From contig CASDUJ010000008.1 in the NCBI GenBank assembly GCA_949283935.1, positions 1 through 64,000 of the forward strand: a DNA stretch of 64,000 bases. The letters run 5' to 3'. Position 1 is the first letter of the stretch, and every line of letters starts with the position of its first letter. This stretch comes from an uncultured bacterium (GTDB lineage: Bacteria > Cyanobacteriota > Vampirovibrionia > Gastranaerophilales > JAILCC01). Position numbers and translations under genes: made by a program. Positions 43,379 to 52,558 of this stretch are shown piece by piece. The notes under the pieces are model-generated. The model saw only the letters and a list, made by a program, of their open reading frames with translations, had not been told where the DNA came from and did no database searches.

Positions 43379-44383
43379 ATGACTGATAAATTTGTGGCAA
43401 TAACAGGATGTGGTTTGTGGGGTAGAAATTTAGTAAGAAATTTTTATAGTTTGGGTGCTTTGCATACTGTTTGTGATTTAGATTTTGAAAATCTAAAATT
43501 AATAAAAAATACTTATGAAGATATTCACTTTACGTCGGATTTTGATAACTTGTTAACTACAGAAGAAATAAAAGCTATAGTTATTGCTACACCAAGTCAT
43601 ACACATTATGGCATGGTGAAAAAAGCTTTATTAGCAGGAAAACATGTTTATGTGGAAAAACCTATTGCTACAAGAGCTCAAGAGGCAAAAGAATTAAGTA
43701 AAATTGCTCAAGAAAACAACTTAACTTTAATGGTGGGGCATTTGCTTTTATATCATCCTGCAGTAAATAGATTAAAAGAATTAGTACAAGCAGGAGTTTT
43801 GGGAGAAATTACTTACGCACAAAGTGATAGGTTAAATGTTAATTATTTTAAAAATGATAGAAGTGTAATGTGGGATTTAGCTCCTCATGATTTATCTATG
43901 GTTTCTTATGTTTTGGGAAAAGATCCTATTAATGTAAAAGCTGCTGTAGGATGTTCTTCTGACAAAAATAATATTATGGACATAGTACATTTAGATATAA
44001 ATTTTGAAGGAGATGTTCTTGCACATATTTCAGATAGTTGGATAACTCCAGCAAAACATGTAAGACTTTTGGTAAGAGGAACAAAGGCTACAGCAATTTT
44101 GGATGATACAGTTCAAGAAAATAAACTTGTAATTTATGATAATTTATCTTCAACAAACAAACATGTAGAATATCCTGATTATTTAGAAATTGAACCATTA
44201 AAATTGGAATGTCAGCATTTTATTACTTGTGTTAAAACTGGACAAACGCCTAGAACAGATGGTCAAAATGGATATAAAGTAGTAAAAATTTTGGAAGAAG
44301 CAGATAGAATAATGCTTGGTCAAAAATATGATGAATTAGAAAAAATTCAATTTTCTTCGTCTAGAAGCAAGGCTCATCTTTAA
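43379..44383 (+). CDS. Gfo/Idh/MocA family sugar dehydrogenase, WlbA/WbpB-like
   Basis: A 334-residue NAD-dependent oxidoreductase: Rossmann start VAITGCGLWGRNLVRNF, the EKPIATRAQEAKEL motif (catalytic Lys of EKP), and VGHLLLYHPAV, WDLAPHDLSM segments shared with UDP-N-acetylglucosaminuronate 3-dehydrogenases. This suggests a role in making a 2,3-diamino or similar surface sugar. ATG 43379 is preferred because TGAGG precedes it; TTG 43358 lacks a site. Its stop shares a base with the YkgJ start. Confidence 0.85.
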   Translation: MTDKFVAITGCGLWGRNLVRNFYSLGALHTVCDLDFENLKLIKNTYEDIHFTSDFDNLLTTEEIKAIVIATPSHTHYGMVKKALLAGKHVYVEKPIATRAQEAKELSKIAQENNLTLMVGHLLLYHPAVNRLKELVQAGVLGEITYAQSDRLNVNYFKNDRSVMWDLAPHDLSMVSYVLGKDPINVKAAVGCSSDKNNIMDIVHLDINFEGDVLAHISDSWITPAKHVRLLVRGTKATAILDDTVQENKLVIYDNLSSTNKHVEYPDYLEIEPLKLECQHFITCVKTGQTPRTDGQNGYKVVKILEEADRIMLGQKYDELEKIQFSSSRSKAHL

Positions 44384-44775
44384 TGTTTAAAAATCTTTTA
44401 AAAAGTTTATATTATGACTTTAAATCTGTATTTGTTATACAAAAAGTTAGATATAAAGTTACAGGTTCTTGTAAAAAATGTGGAAAATGCTGTAAAGATA
44501 TAAGAATGAAAAATGCGGATAATGAAAGAGATTTCAAACTAACACAATTTTTTTTCCCCATGTATAGACGATTTGAAATAAAAGGAAAAGATGAAAATGG
44601 AGATTTGATATTATCTTGTAAACTTTTGAAAGAAGACGGAAGTTGTAGTGTTTATGAAAAAAGGCCAAAACTATGCAAACGCTTTCCAAACAAGATTTTA
44701 TATTTTCAAGGCGTACTTCAAGAGGGTTGTGGTTTTAAAATAGAACCTGAAAAAAAATTTGAAGATTATTTGTAG
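44383..44775 (+). CDS. YkgJ family cysteine-cluster protein (second copy)
   Basis: A 130-residue paralogue of 16923-17348: CKKCGKCC at about 29-36, then LSCKLL, GSCSVY, KLCKRFP and EGCGFKIEP at matching intervals. Probably a metal or Fe-S protein of unknown reaction. Its ATG shares the A of the dehydrogenase TAA, so the two are translated together, which hints at a shared sugar-related task. Confidence 0.85.
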   Translation: MFKNLLKSLYYDFKSVFVIQKVRYKVTGSCKKCGKCCKDIRMKNADNERDFKLTQFFFPMYRRFEIKGKDENGDLILSCKLLKEDGSCSVYEKRPKLCKRFPNKILYFQGVLQEGCGFKIEPEKKFEDYL

Positions 44776-44840
44776 GAAAATAAGTATCATACTGATTTAT
44801 TAAGAATTGTAAACTTTAGTTTGATTTTTAAAAAAAAAGC

Positions 44841-44867
44841 TACAGTTTTAAAAAAACTTGCCGATAA
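44841..44867 (+). promoter_or_regulatory. Sigma-28 (FliA/SigD) promoter of the HD-GYP-like gene
   Basis: TACA (44841-44844), 15 bases, GCCGATAA (44860-44867). The -10 is a full consensus match and the -35 has one mismatch to TAAA. It ends 35 bases before ATG 44903 in non-coding DNA. Confidence 0.8.
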
Positions 44868-44902
44868 TAATACATGTGAAAAAAGGTTAGGGAAATATTA
44901 TT

Positions 44903-46261
44903 ATGTCAACAAACATTGGAGATAGCATGGATAATAAGAGGAAATTAGAAGCTGACCCAATAGAAGCAATTTTTGAACTAAATATGGGGGATTTTTTGAC
45001 AGAATATCTTATATCTGATGATTTACTCAAAAAAATTAATACCTCTAATCATGACAAAACAGAAGGACTAAAAAAACAACTTAAAGAATTAATTAATGTA
45101 TATTCTATAGATAATACATTAAATTTGTTAGGATTTAATAACAATGATGATTTTGTAATTTATAATTCTATTGCAAAAACTACAGTAAATATGCTAGATA
45201 TTGATGCCTGTCATATCTTTTTAACAAATGAAAATACAAATTTAATTGATATAGACAATGATTTAGTGTTGGTTGGAACATCTTTAGATAATTCATCTGA
45301 AATTTTTAAACAAAATATTGGACTAAAATTTGAAAATATTGACAATATTATTGTGAAATCTTTTCTTATGAATGATATAATTTCGCTTAAAAATTTAGAA
45401 GCAAATCCTGAATGGCAACCAATACAAGCATTAAATGAAGATAAAACAAAGTCAATAGTAATTGTTCCTATGAGTAGTAATTCTGGCAAAGTAGGAATTA
45501 TTTTACTTGAATCTTATAAAGAAAAATCTTTAATGAAAGAATTTACTGATTTAGTTGAAGTTACTGCCAAGCTTTTTGTAACATCAATGAATTTACAAAA
45601 ACTTGTTGAAGAAACGGGAAATCTTTTAAATGACGAAGAAACATCTCCTATGGAATTAAGACATATAAGAACGGAATTAACTGCAATTATTGGAGATTTA
45701 AGTGATGAACAACAAATTTTTGTTGAAGCTTTAGCAAAATCTGTTGATGCTAAAAGCCACTACCAAACTCATCATTCTTTGAAAGTAGCAGAACTAACAG
45801 CAAAAATATGTGATTATTTACAATTAAACGAAAAAACAAAAGAATTAATATATTATGCAGGTATGTTGCAAAATATAGGAAAAATTACTTTACCTGAAGA
45901 ACTTTTTACCAAAAAACAAAAACTGTCCAAAGAAGATTGGGACAAACTTCAAAATCATCCAAATGTTGGAGTAAGTTTATTAATGAAAATTAATTTTTTG
46001 TCAGAAGTTGTTCCCTATGTTCATTATCATAAAGAACGTTGGGATGGAAAAGGTGAACCAGAGGGATTGTCAGGAAATAGTATTCCTTTAGGTTCTAGAA
46101 TTATTGCTGTAAGCGATGCTTATACAGCTTTAACAAGCGATAGACCTTACAGAAAAGCTTTATCTAAACAAGAAGCTATTGAAACTTTAAAGAAAGAAGC
46201 TGGTATTAAATGGGATCCTGTTATTGTGGATGCTTTAGTTCATTTAGAATTAAATAATTAA
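44903..46261 (+). CDS. GAF + degenerate HD-GYP domain protein
   Basis: A 452-residue protein: N-terminal helical part, GAF-like domain (about 95-235: NMLDIDACHIFLTNENT, SIVIVPMSS), then HD-GYP fold from about 275. Ligand positions such as HHSLKVAELT, NHPNVGVSLL and the DAYTALTSDRPYR segment are present. But the HD pair is QN (MLQNIGKI, about 321-328) and GYP is GEP (HKERWDGKGEPEG). Loss of HD predicts no normal c-di-GMP hydrolysis; it may bind c-di-GMP or act through protein contact. A FliA box upstream links it to motility. Tail overlaps the GT2 gene by four bases. Confidence 0.86.
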   Translation: MSTNIGDSMDNKRKLEADPIEAIFELNMGDFLTEYLISDDLLKKINTSNHDKTEGLKKQLKELINVYSIDNTLNLLGFNNNDDFVIYNSIAKTTVNMLDIDACHIFLTNENTNLIDIDNDLVLVGTSLDNSSEIFKQNIGLKFENIDNIIVKSFLMNDIISLKNLEANPEWQPIQALNEDKTKSIVIVPMSSNSGKVGIILLESYKEKSLMKEFTDLVEVTAKLFVTSMNLQKLVEETGNLLNDEETSPMELRHIRTELTAIIGDLSDEQQIFVEALAKSVDAKSHYQTHHSLKVAELTAKICDYLQLNEKTKELIYYAGMLQNIGKITLPEELFTKKQKLSKEDWDKLQNHPNVGVSLLMKINFLSEVVPYVHYHKERWDGKGEPEGLSGNSIPLGSRIIAVSDAYTALTSDRPYRKALSKQEAIETLKKEAGIKWDPVIVDALVHLELNN

Positions 46262-47190
46262 ATTATTTTTTCTATTATATAAAGAGGACGATTTTTAGTT
46301 TCATTGTAAGTTTTTCCCAAATATTCACCTAAGATTCCAATACTAATTAGTTGAATACTATTTAGCAAAAATACAACTGCTAAAAGTATTTCAAATTTAG
46401 GTATTTGATTTGTAATAATAAAAAAGCAAATACTATGTGCTAAAAAGCCCAAACCAATCAAAAGAATTAATATACTTACCCAAAAAGCAAGTTTTAATGG
46501 TTTGGTAGAAAATCCTGTAATTCCTTCCCAAGCTAATGCTATTAATTTTTCAGGTGAATATTTACTAAAACCTGCTTTTCGTTTTTGTCTTACATAAAAA
46601 ACTTTTTCTTGATTAAATCCTAAAAGTGGAATAGTAGCTTTTAAAAATAAATTTTTTTCATTAAAATTTTTTAATGCTTCAACAGCTTTTTTGCTCAAAA
46701 GTCTGTATTCTGAATGATTATAAACTAAATTAATTCCAATTAATTGCATAAATTTATAAAACATTTCAGCTGTATATTTTTTGAAAAAACTATCAGAAGA
46801 ACGATCTTTTCTTATTCCATATACAATATCTGCTCCAAGTAAAAATTTATCAATCATTTCGTACATAGCATTAATATCTTCTTGTAAATCTGCGTCAATT
46901 GTAATGTATATATCTGCATCAATATTAAAAAGTCCTGCAATGATTGCATTTTGTTGACCAAAGTTTCTTGAAAGTTTTATACATTTTATCGAATGATTTT
47001 GTTTTATTTCTTGTTGAATCAAATTATAAGTGTTATCAATACTTCCATCATCAATAAAACAAATAAAACTGTCTGCAGATACTTTATTATTGGCAATTAA
47101 ACCAGACAATATTTCTTTGAAACAATTAATAGAAGTTTTAATTAAAGATTCTTCATTATAAACAGGTATTATAATTGCTAATTTATTCAT
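46258..47190 (-). CDS. GT2 family polyprenyl-phosphate glycosyltransferase (ArnC/GtrB-like)
   Basis: A 310-residue protein: GT-A domain with IIPVYNEES, DDGSIDNTYNLI, LSRNFGQQNAIIAGL and the DxD-type TIDADLQEDI, then two C-terminal membrane segments (KLAFWVSILILLIGLGFLAH and LLAVVFLLNSIQLISIGILG). It would load a sugar onto undecaprenyl phosphate for use outside the membrane. Sixteen bases after the small membrane protein gene. Confidence 0.92.
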   Translation of the reverse strand: MNKLAIIIPVYNEESLIKTSINCFKEILSGLIANNKVSADSFICFIDDGSIDNTYNLIQQEIKQNHSIKCIKLSRNFGQQNAIIAGLFNIDADIYITIDADLQEDINAMYEMIDKFLLGADIVYGIRKDRSSDSFFKKYTAEMFYKFMQLIGINLVYNHSEYRLLSKKAVEALKNFNEKNLFLKATIPLLGFNQEKVFYVRQKRKAGFSKYSPEKLIALAWEGITGFSTKPLKLAFWVSILILLIGLGFLAHSICFFIITNQIPKFEILLAVVFLLNSIQLISIGILGEYLGKTYNETKNRPLYIIEKII

Positions 47191-47206
47191 TTAATTTCCT
47201 TGAATG

Positions 47207-47599
47207 TTAACGTTTTATTCTATGTTTGGCAAAATTGTCAACTGCATTAATTACATTAGCATTTGCGCTTAAACGTTTTTTTTTCTTGTCACGTTGTCTT
47301 TGCAAATTAGCAAACCATATAAAAGAAAGACATATTATAATAACTAAGCACAATAAAATACCGCCAAAAATTTTAATTATTAAACTTGAAAGCTTTCCTG
47401 TAATTTTTTTTACTTTCGGTTGTTTTTTTTCTGGTTCAAAAACAGGTCTTTCTAAAACATCTTCAGGTTGTTGATCTATTGTGGTTGTTGATACAGCTAT
47501 AATATTATAAGATTTGGCTGAAGATGTTTGTGTATTAAAAAAGGTATTAAATGAAAAAATACATAACATAACTAATATTATAGAAAATATTTTTTTCAT
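47207..47599 (-). CDS. Small exported single-pass membrane protein, unknown
   Basis: A 130-residue protein with a signal peptide (IFSIILVMLCIFSF), a polar spacer with a PVFEPEKKQPKVKK stretch, a second membrane helix (GGILLCLVIIICLSFIWFA, about 79-97) and a basic cytosolic tail (RQRDKKKKRL). It sits seven bases after the RNase E/G gene. No family recognised; likely a membrane-anchored partner of its neighbours or a processed exported peptide. Confidence 0.65.
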   Translation of the reverse strand: MKKIFSIILVMLCIFSFNTFFNTQTSSAKSYNIIAVSTTTIDQQPEDVLERPVFEPEKKQPKVKKITGKLSSLIIKIFGGILLCLVIIICLSFIWFANLQRQRDKKKKRLSANANVINAVDNFAKHRIKR

Positions 47600-47606
47600 T
47601 GTTTTA

Positions 47607-49439
47607 CTACTCCTCTTTTGATTTTGGTTTTCTACCTCTTGTTGATGTTTTTTTTGTTGGGGTTGTTTTTTTACTAACTGTTTTTCTTCTTTTTGTTGGG
47701 GTTGATGTTATTGGTTTTTCTTCAACTGTTTCAGTTGGATTAGTTGTTTCTGGTAATGAAAGTTGTTGAACCTCTGTAGTTTCAGAAGGTTTATTTTCTT
47801 CTGTTGCAATTGATTCTATAGGTTTTGCAAAAATTGCTGCTTCTGCATTTTCAATTTCTGATAACATCATAAATGTATCCCGATTTAACCATTGTGGAAA
47901 CTTTTTATTAACTGTATTAATTGGAATTTTTGCACTTTTTACAATTTTTGCAAGTGGAAAATATATTCCTGATTTACTTATGAAATTTTTTAAGACTTCA
48001 CAATTAAAAATAAATTTTGTAAATTCTTTTCTTTCCTTTTGTTGAGGTTTTTGAATTGTTGCATTCAAAGAAGGCGAAGTTTGTATTTTTCTTTCTTGTA
48101 TTTCTTGAGGTTGTTTATTCTCATTTTGGTTATTTTTTATGGTTTTATTTTGGTTATTGTTTTGAGGTTTTATTGGAGTTAATTTAATTTTAGAGCTTTT
48201 AGCTTTGTATTCAGTTTCATTTGGCGAAGATGCAAAATTAAATGCTTCCATTATGTAGCCTGTTCCATTACAAGCTGGACATTTTTTTGTGAATATTTCT
48301 TGCAAACTTTGACCTTGTCTGTGTCTGGTTAATTCAACTAAACCTAAATCAGAAATTTGTCCTATTTGCGGATTAGCTTTGTCTGGCTCCAAAGCTGCTT
48401 CAAAATGTTCCAAAATAGCAAGTTTATCCGCTCTATTATCCATATCAATAAAATCAATAATAATCATTCCGCCTATATTTCTTAATCTTAATTGTCTTGC
48501 TATTTCTTCAATTGCTTCAAGGTTAGTTTTTCTTATAGTTTCAGCTTGAGATGCTCCACTTGTGAATTTCCCACTATTTACATCAACTACCGACAAAGCT
48601 TCTGTTTGTTGTATAAATAAATAGCCTCCGCTTGGCAAAGTAACTTTTGTTTGTAAGGCATTTCTTATTTCTTTATCTATCCCTTTGTTTACAAGTATAT
48701 TGTCCATACCTTTATGGACAGATACAGTTATATTGTGATTCATATTCCAATTTTGTAATAATTGATTAGCTCTATGCATAGCAAAAGATGTGTCAACTAT
48801 AATTTCATCAGTATCTTCTGTTGCAGCTTCTCTTATAACTCTATACAATAAATCTTGATCTCTTGCCACCAATGCAGGAGGATTATGCGTATCAACAGCA
48901 CTTACAATGTCATTCCATTTTTCAAGAAGAGCTTCAATATCTTCTTGAATTTCACTATCTGTTTGTCCTTCAGCTTCAGTTCTTATAATTACACCCACGC
49001 CTGCAGGTTTTAAAAGGCTCACTATTGATTTTAGTCTGGCTCTTTCTTTGGAAGATTCAATTTTTTTACTTACATTAATTCCTTTTTCATCAGGCATTAA
49101 AACTAAAAATCTTCCCGGAAGAGAAATGGACATTGTTACTCGAGGTCCTTTATGCCCTGTTGGTTCTTTTACTACTTGAACAAGAATTTTTTGTCCGGGT
49201 TTTAATTTTTCTTCTAAAGATCCTTTTCCTATTACATCAGATGCATGTAAAAATCCCATTTTGTCACTGCCTACATTGACAAAAGCAGCTTCAATGCTGG
49301 GTAAAATGTTTTCTACTGTGGCTAAATATACATCGTTTAATAAAATATCGCCTCTAGTTACATAAAATTCTGAAACTTTGTTGTTTTCTATCACAGCAGC
49401 AATATTATCGCGCTCTGATACAACGATTGATTTTGTCAT
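47607..49439 (-). CDS. Ribonuclease E/G
   Basis: The 610-residue protein has an S1 RNA-binding domain at about 35-120, the RNase E/G catalytic core with VVDVNSGKFTSGAS and IIIDFIDMDNRADK (the Mg-binding Asp residues), the Zn-link CPACNGTG near 385, and a low-complexity C-terminal tail (Gln/Asn-rich, then a Lys/Thr-rich basic end). It makes the main endonucleolytic cuts in rRNA and mRNA turnover. The tail resembles cyanobacterial RNase E in being short and disordered. Lies after the radical SAM gene, a common pairing. Confidence 0.94.
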   Translation of the reverse strand: MTKSIVVSERDNIAAVIENNKVSEFYVTRGDILLNDVYLATVENILPSIEAAFVNVGSDKMGFLHASDVIGKGSLEEKLKPGQKILVQVVKEPTGHKGPRVTMSISLPGRFLVLMPDEKGINVSKKIESSKERARLKSIVSLLKPAGVGVIIRTEAEGQTDSEIQEDIEALLEKWNDIVSAVDTHNPPALVARDQDLLYRVIREAATEDTDEIIVDTSFAMHRANQLLQNWNMNHNITVSVHKGMDNILVNKGIDKEIRNALQTKVTLPSGGYLFIQQTEALSVVDVNSGKFTSGASQAETIRKTNLEAIEEIARQLRLRNIGGMIIIDFIDMDNRADKLAILEHFEAALEPDKANPQIGQISDLGLVELTRHRQGQSLQEIFTKKCPACNGTGYIMEAFNFASSPNETEYKAKSSKIKLTPIKPQNNNQNKTIKNNQNENKQPQEIQERKIQTSPSLNATIQKPQQKERKEFTKFIFNCEVLKNFISKSGIYFPLAKIVKSAKIPINTVNKKFPQWLNRDTFMMLSEIENAEAAIFAKPIESIATEENKPSETTEVQQLSLPETTNPTETVEEKPITSTPTKRRKTVSKKTTPTKKTSTRGRKPKSKEE

Positions 49440-49472
49440 ATTAATTTTTTCCTCATATAAAATTTTTTAAAC

Positions 49473-52046
49473 TTATAATAAACTTCTTTTGTTCTCATCC
49501 GTTATGTCTGTCCTAACGATATTCCAATTTGTATTTGGAAATAAAATTTTAATAAAATCATCAGCTCGTAAAATTGGAATTTCTTCGTTATCTATTCTAT
49601 TGTTTGTAGCTTTTAGTACAAATTTTATCTTACATGAATCATTCTTTTCTTCTATTTTGATTGACTCAATTGATTTTCTGATATCAACTTGTCTTTTTAA
49701 GCCTTTTTTATTTGTTCTTTCAACAAAAATATTTTTTTGTTCCAGAACATTATTAATAATAACTTCTATTTCATTTTTTTTCAAGTGTTTTTTTACTGGT
49801 AATGCTTCATAATATGCCCAATAGGCTTCTGTTTCAACAGATTTCTGGTTGTCAGGTAATTTTGTACATTTTATAATTCTTGCATCTTTGTGCAAAAATT
49901 TGTTTAATTTTTGTTGTAAAATTTCAGGAACTAAATTTTCGTATAATTCAATATCCATTAATTCCCCTTGACTTTCAACAAATAAAGGTAAAGCTAATCC
50001 TAAAGAAATTTTAGGAGAAGGATTAAAACCAAGAGAATAAGCAACTTTTATATTAGCTTTTTTGATAGCTTTTGTTATGAGTTTTAAGAAATCAAGATGA
50101 GAAATATATTTTAATACGCCAGTTTTGCTTATTTTTATACGATATTTGTATTTTTGTTTATTTTCATTTTCTGCTTTGTAATTATACTTAATATTTTCAT
50201 CATATTCTAAAATTTCTTTGTTGATTTCTTTTTTTATTCCTCCAAAACCACAAGCTCCACATTGTACACATTTTTCGTCACAAGCTGAATGAAGCAAATT
50301 GTTTTGGGATGCTAAAAATTCTTTTTTTAAAAATTCTTTCGTAACCCCTACATCAATAAAATCCCAAGGAAGTTCTTGTTCTATAGAAATTTTTCTTGTT
50401 GAATATTCTTCAAAATCTATATTACTTTCTTTTGCGGATTTTACCCAGATTTCTTCATTAAAATTTTCATGCCAAGCATCAAGATAAGATCCATTTTTGT
50501 AAGTTTGATAAATAAGTTTGCTTAAATTTCTATCACCTCTTGAAAAAACAGCTTCTATTCTAGAAAGAAATGCATTGTGAAAGTTAAGTTTAACTCCTTT
50601 GATAGATTTAATTTTTTCTTTTAAATAATTGGATTTATCTTGTATTTCCTTAAGAGAATTTTGAGGATACCACTGAAAAGGCGTAAATGCCTTTGGAACA
50701 AAAATAGAAACTGTTGCGGTGAGATTAAGTAGTTTGCTAAGTCCTTTTTCTTTTTTTAAATTGTTCGCTCTCCATTTGATTTTGTGTAATAATTCTATGG
50801 TTTCGTCTAAATCTTTATAGGTTTCTGTTGGTAACCCAAGCATTAAATATAATTTTACTGTATTCCAGCCTGCTTCATAAGCACTTAAAATGCTCGAAAA
50901 AATTTGTTCTTCTGTAAGATTTTTATTTACACAATCTCTTAGTCTTTGAGAACCAGCCTCAATAGCTATGGTAATTGTTCCTTTCCTTACTGTTTGTACA
51001 ATTTGGGCAAGTTTAAGACTAAATTTGTCGGCTCTTTGACTTGGTAACGAAACAGAAATACCTTCTTTTGCATATTTTGCTGTTAAACATCCTAATAAAG
51101 GAATTATCCCATTGTAATCATTAGAAGATAGAGATAACAGAGAATATTCTTCATAACCTGTATTTTGCAAAGATTCGTCGACTAATTTTTTTACAGAAGA
51201 AGCAGATCTTTCTCTAATAGGTAAATTAACAAAACAAGCTTGGCAAAATCTACACATTCTGCCACATCCTCGGCGAATTTCTACTACTACTCTATCATGT
51301 ACTGAAGGAGAAAGAGGAACAGGAAAATTTACTGGAAAATCTTCATCTTCTAAATTAGCATTTTGTTTTTTAATTTTAAAAGGAGCTTTGTCAATTGGCT
51401 TAGGACAAGAAAAATTACCAGAAATGTTATATAAAGATGGAACATAAACTCCTTCAATTTTTGAAAGATTATTTAAAATTTCTTTTCTTGAAAATTTATT
51501 TTTTTTCATTTCAAGAATTTTTTTAAAAATATTTTTTAGGCTTTTTTCTCCATCTCCTATAGAAAATGCATCAATAAATTCCCACAAAGGTTCAGGACTA
51601 TATGCACAACTACCACCTCCAATTATAATTGGTTCATTTTCTTGTCGTTCTTGGGATTTTATAGAAATACCTCCAAGTTCAAACATTTTTAACATTGTAG
51701 GATAACTAAGTTCATAAGAAAGAGAAACTGCTATTACATCAAAATCTTTTAATGGAATAAAATAGTCGCTTGAATACAAAAATAATTGCTTTTCTTCTAA
51801 CAATTTAGCAAAATCATTGGCTGGTGCATAAGTTCTATCACATAAAATATTTTCTTCTTTGTTTAGTATATGATATAAAATTCTATGTCCAAGATTTGAT
51901 ATTGCAACTTCGTACATATCAGGAAACATTAAGCAAGTTTTTAGTTCTATTTTGCTTAAGTCTTTTTTTATTGAACCTTCTTCTCCTCCTACATAACGAT
52001 AAGGTTTGGTTGTTTGTTTTAACAAATTCGATATTTTTTCTTTCAC
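49473..52046 (-). CDS. TIGR03960-type radical SAM protein fused to DUF2344
   Basis: An 857-residue fusion. A B12-binding-like N-terminal part precedes a radical SAM domain with CX3CX2C in RRGCGRMCRFCQACF (about 257-267). A Cys cluster CDEKCVQCGACGFGG (about 590-605) may hold a second Fe-S site. The C-terminal 220 residues (KYRIKISKTGVLKYISHLDF onward) are the DUF2344/TIGR03936 domain. The same fusion occurs beside rng in clostridia and cyanobacteria; its reaction, probably on RNA, is not established. It shares four bases with the upstream gene. Confidence 0.9.
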   Translation of the reverse strand: MKEKISNLLKQTTKPYRYVGGEEGSIKKDLSKIELKTCLMFPDMYEVAISNLGHRILYHILNKEENILCDRTYAPANDFAKLLEEKQLFLYSSDYFIPLKDFDVIAVSLSYELSYPTMLKMFELGGISIKSQERQENEPIIIGGGSCAYSPEPLWEFIDAFSIGDGEKSLKNIFKKILEMKKNKFSRKEILNNLSKIEGVYVPSLYNISGNFSCPKPIDKAPFKIKKQNANLEDEDFPVNFPVPLSPSVHDRVVVEIRRGCGRMCRFCQACFVNLPIRERSASSVKKLVDESLQNTGYEEYSLLSLSSNDYNGIIPLLGCLTAKYAKEGISVSLPSQRADKFSLKLAQIVQTVRKGTITIAIEAGSQRLRDCVNKNLTEEQIFSSILSAYEAGWNTVKLYLMLGLPTETYKDLDETIELLHKIKWRANNLKKEKGLSKLLNLTATVSIFVPKAFTPFQWYPQNSLKEIQDKSNYLKEKIKSIKGVKLNFHNAFLSRIEAVFSRGDRNLSKLIYQTYKNGSYLDAWHENFNEEIWVKSAKESNIDFEEYSTRKISIEQELPWDFIDVGVTKEFLKKEFLASQNNLLHSACDEKCVQCGACGFGGIKKEINKEILEYDENIKYNYKAENENKQKYKYRIKISKTGVLKYISHLDFLKLITKAIKKANIKVAYSLGFNPSPKISLGLALPLFVESQGELMDIELYENLVPEILQQKLNKFLHKDARIIKCTKLPDNQKSVETEAYWAYYEALPVKKHLKKNEIEVIINNVLEQKNIFVERTNKKGLKRQVDIRKSIESIKIEEKNDSCKIKFVLKATNNRIDNEEIPILRADDFIKILFPNTNWNIVRTDITDENKRSLL

Positions 52047-52390
52047 GCTAAATCGTCCGGAATATATTTATCTATTTCTATAACTTGTCCTTGTTTTTTG
52101 CGATTTGTATATTTGCTCAAAAATGGTAAAAGTTTTTCTCCTGATAATTTGTAATTGTTTATGTATGAACCTTGAGGAGTATCTATCAAAACTTTTACTA
52201 TATATTCTGTTACCATTGCATCTGCTATTAATTCTTGTTTATTAAAAGGATTACCATGTTTATCAGTTTTTACTGTAATACAATATATATCATCATCACA
52301 TTTAATAACTTTTGCATCAGCTTCTGATAATTTATTGGATTTGTGGCGTTCAAATATACTTACTACTTTTTTATCAATATCTTCCATCAA
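52043..52390 (-). CDS. Unknown 115-residue protein, first gene of the radical SAM operon
   Basis: Mixed alpha/beta sequence with no signal peptide, membrane helix or Cys motif: KKVVSIFERHKSNKLSEADAKVI, a DDDIYCITVKTDKHGNPF strand pair, then LIADAMVTEYIVKVLIDTP and an end IDKYIPDDL. The start is at the first of two Met codons. Overlaps the next gene by four bases, so it is translated with it. Unrecognised. Confidence 0.65.
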   Translation of the reverse strand: MMEDIDKKVVSIFERHKSNKLSEADAKVIKCDDDIYCITVKTDKHGNPFNKQELIADAMVTEYIVKVLIDTPQGSYINNYKLSGEKLLPFLSKYTNRKKQGQVIEIDKYIPDDLA

Positions 52391-52558
52391 ATTCTCTCCA
52401 ATGTCTTGTTTTTATTTTATAACTAAACCTTTTTAGTTGGCAAGTAAGTTTATTTTTAAATATAAATCCAAAGTATTTTAGCTAATTTCTGACATTTTCA
52501 TTGACCAATGGCTCTTTTTTTATTATCCTAATATTAACCAGTTATTGAGAGATTTCTA

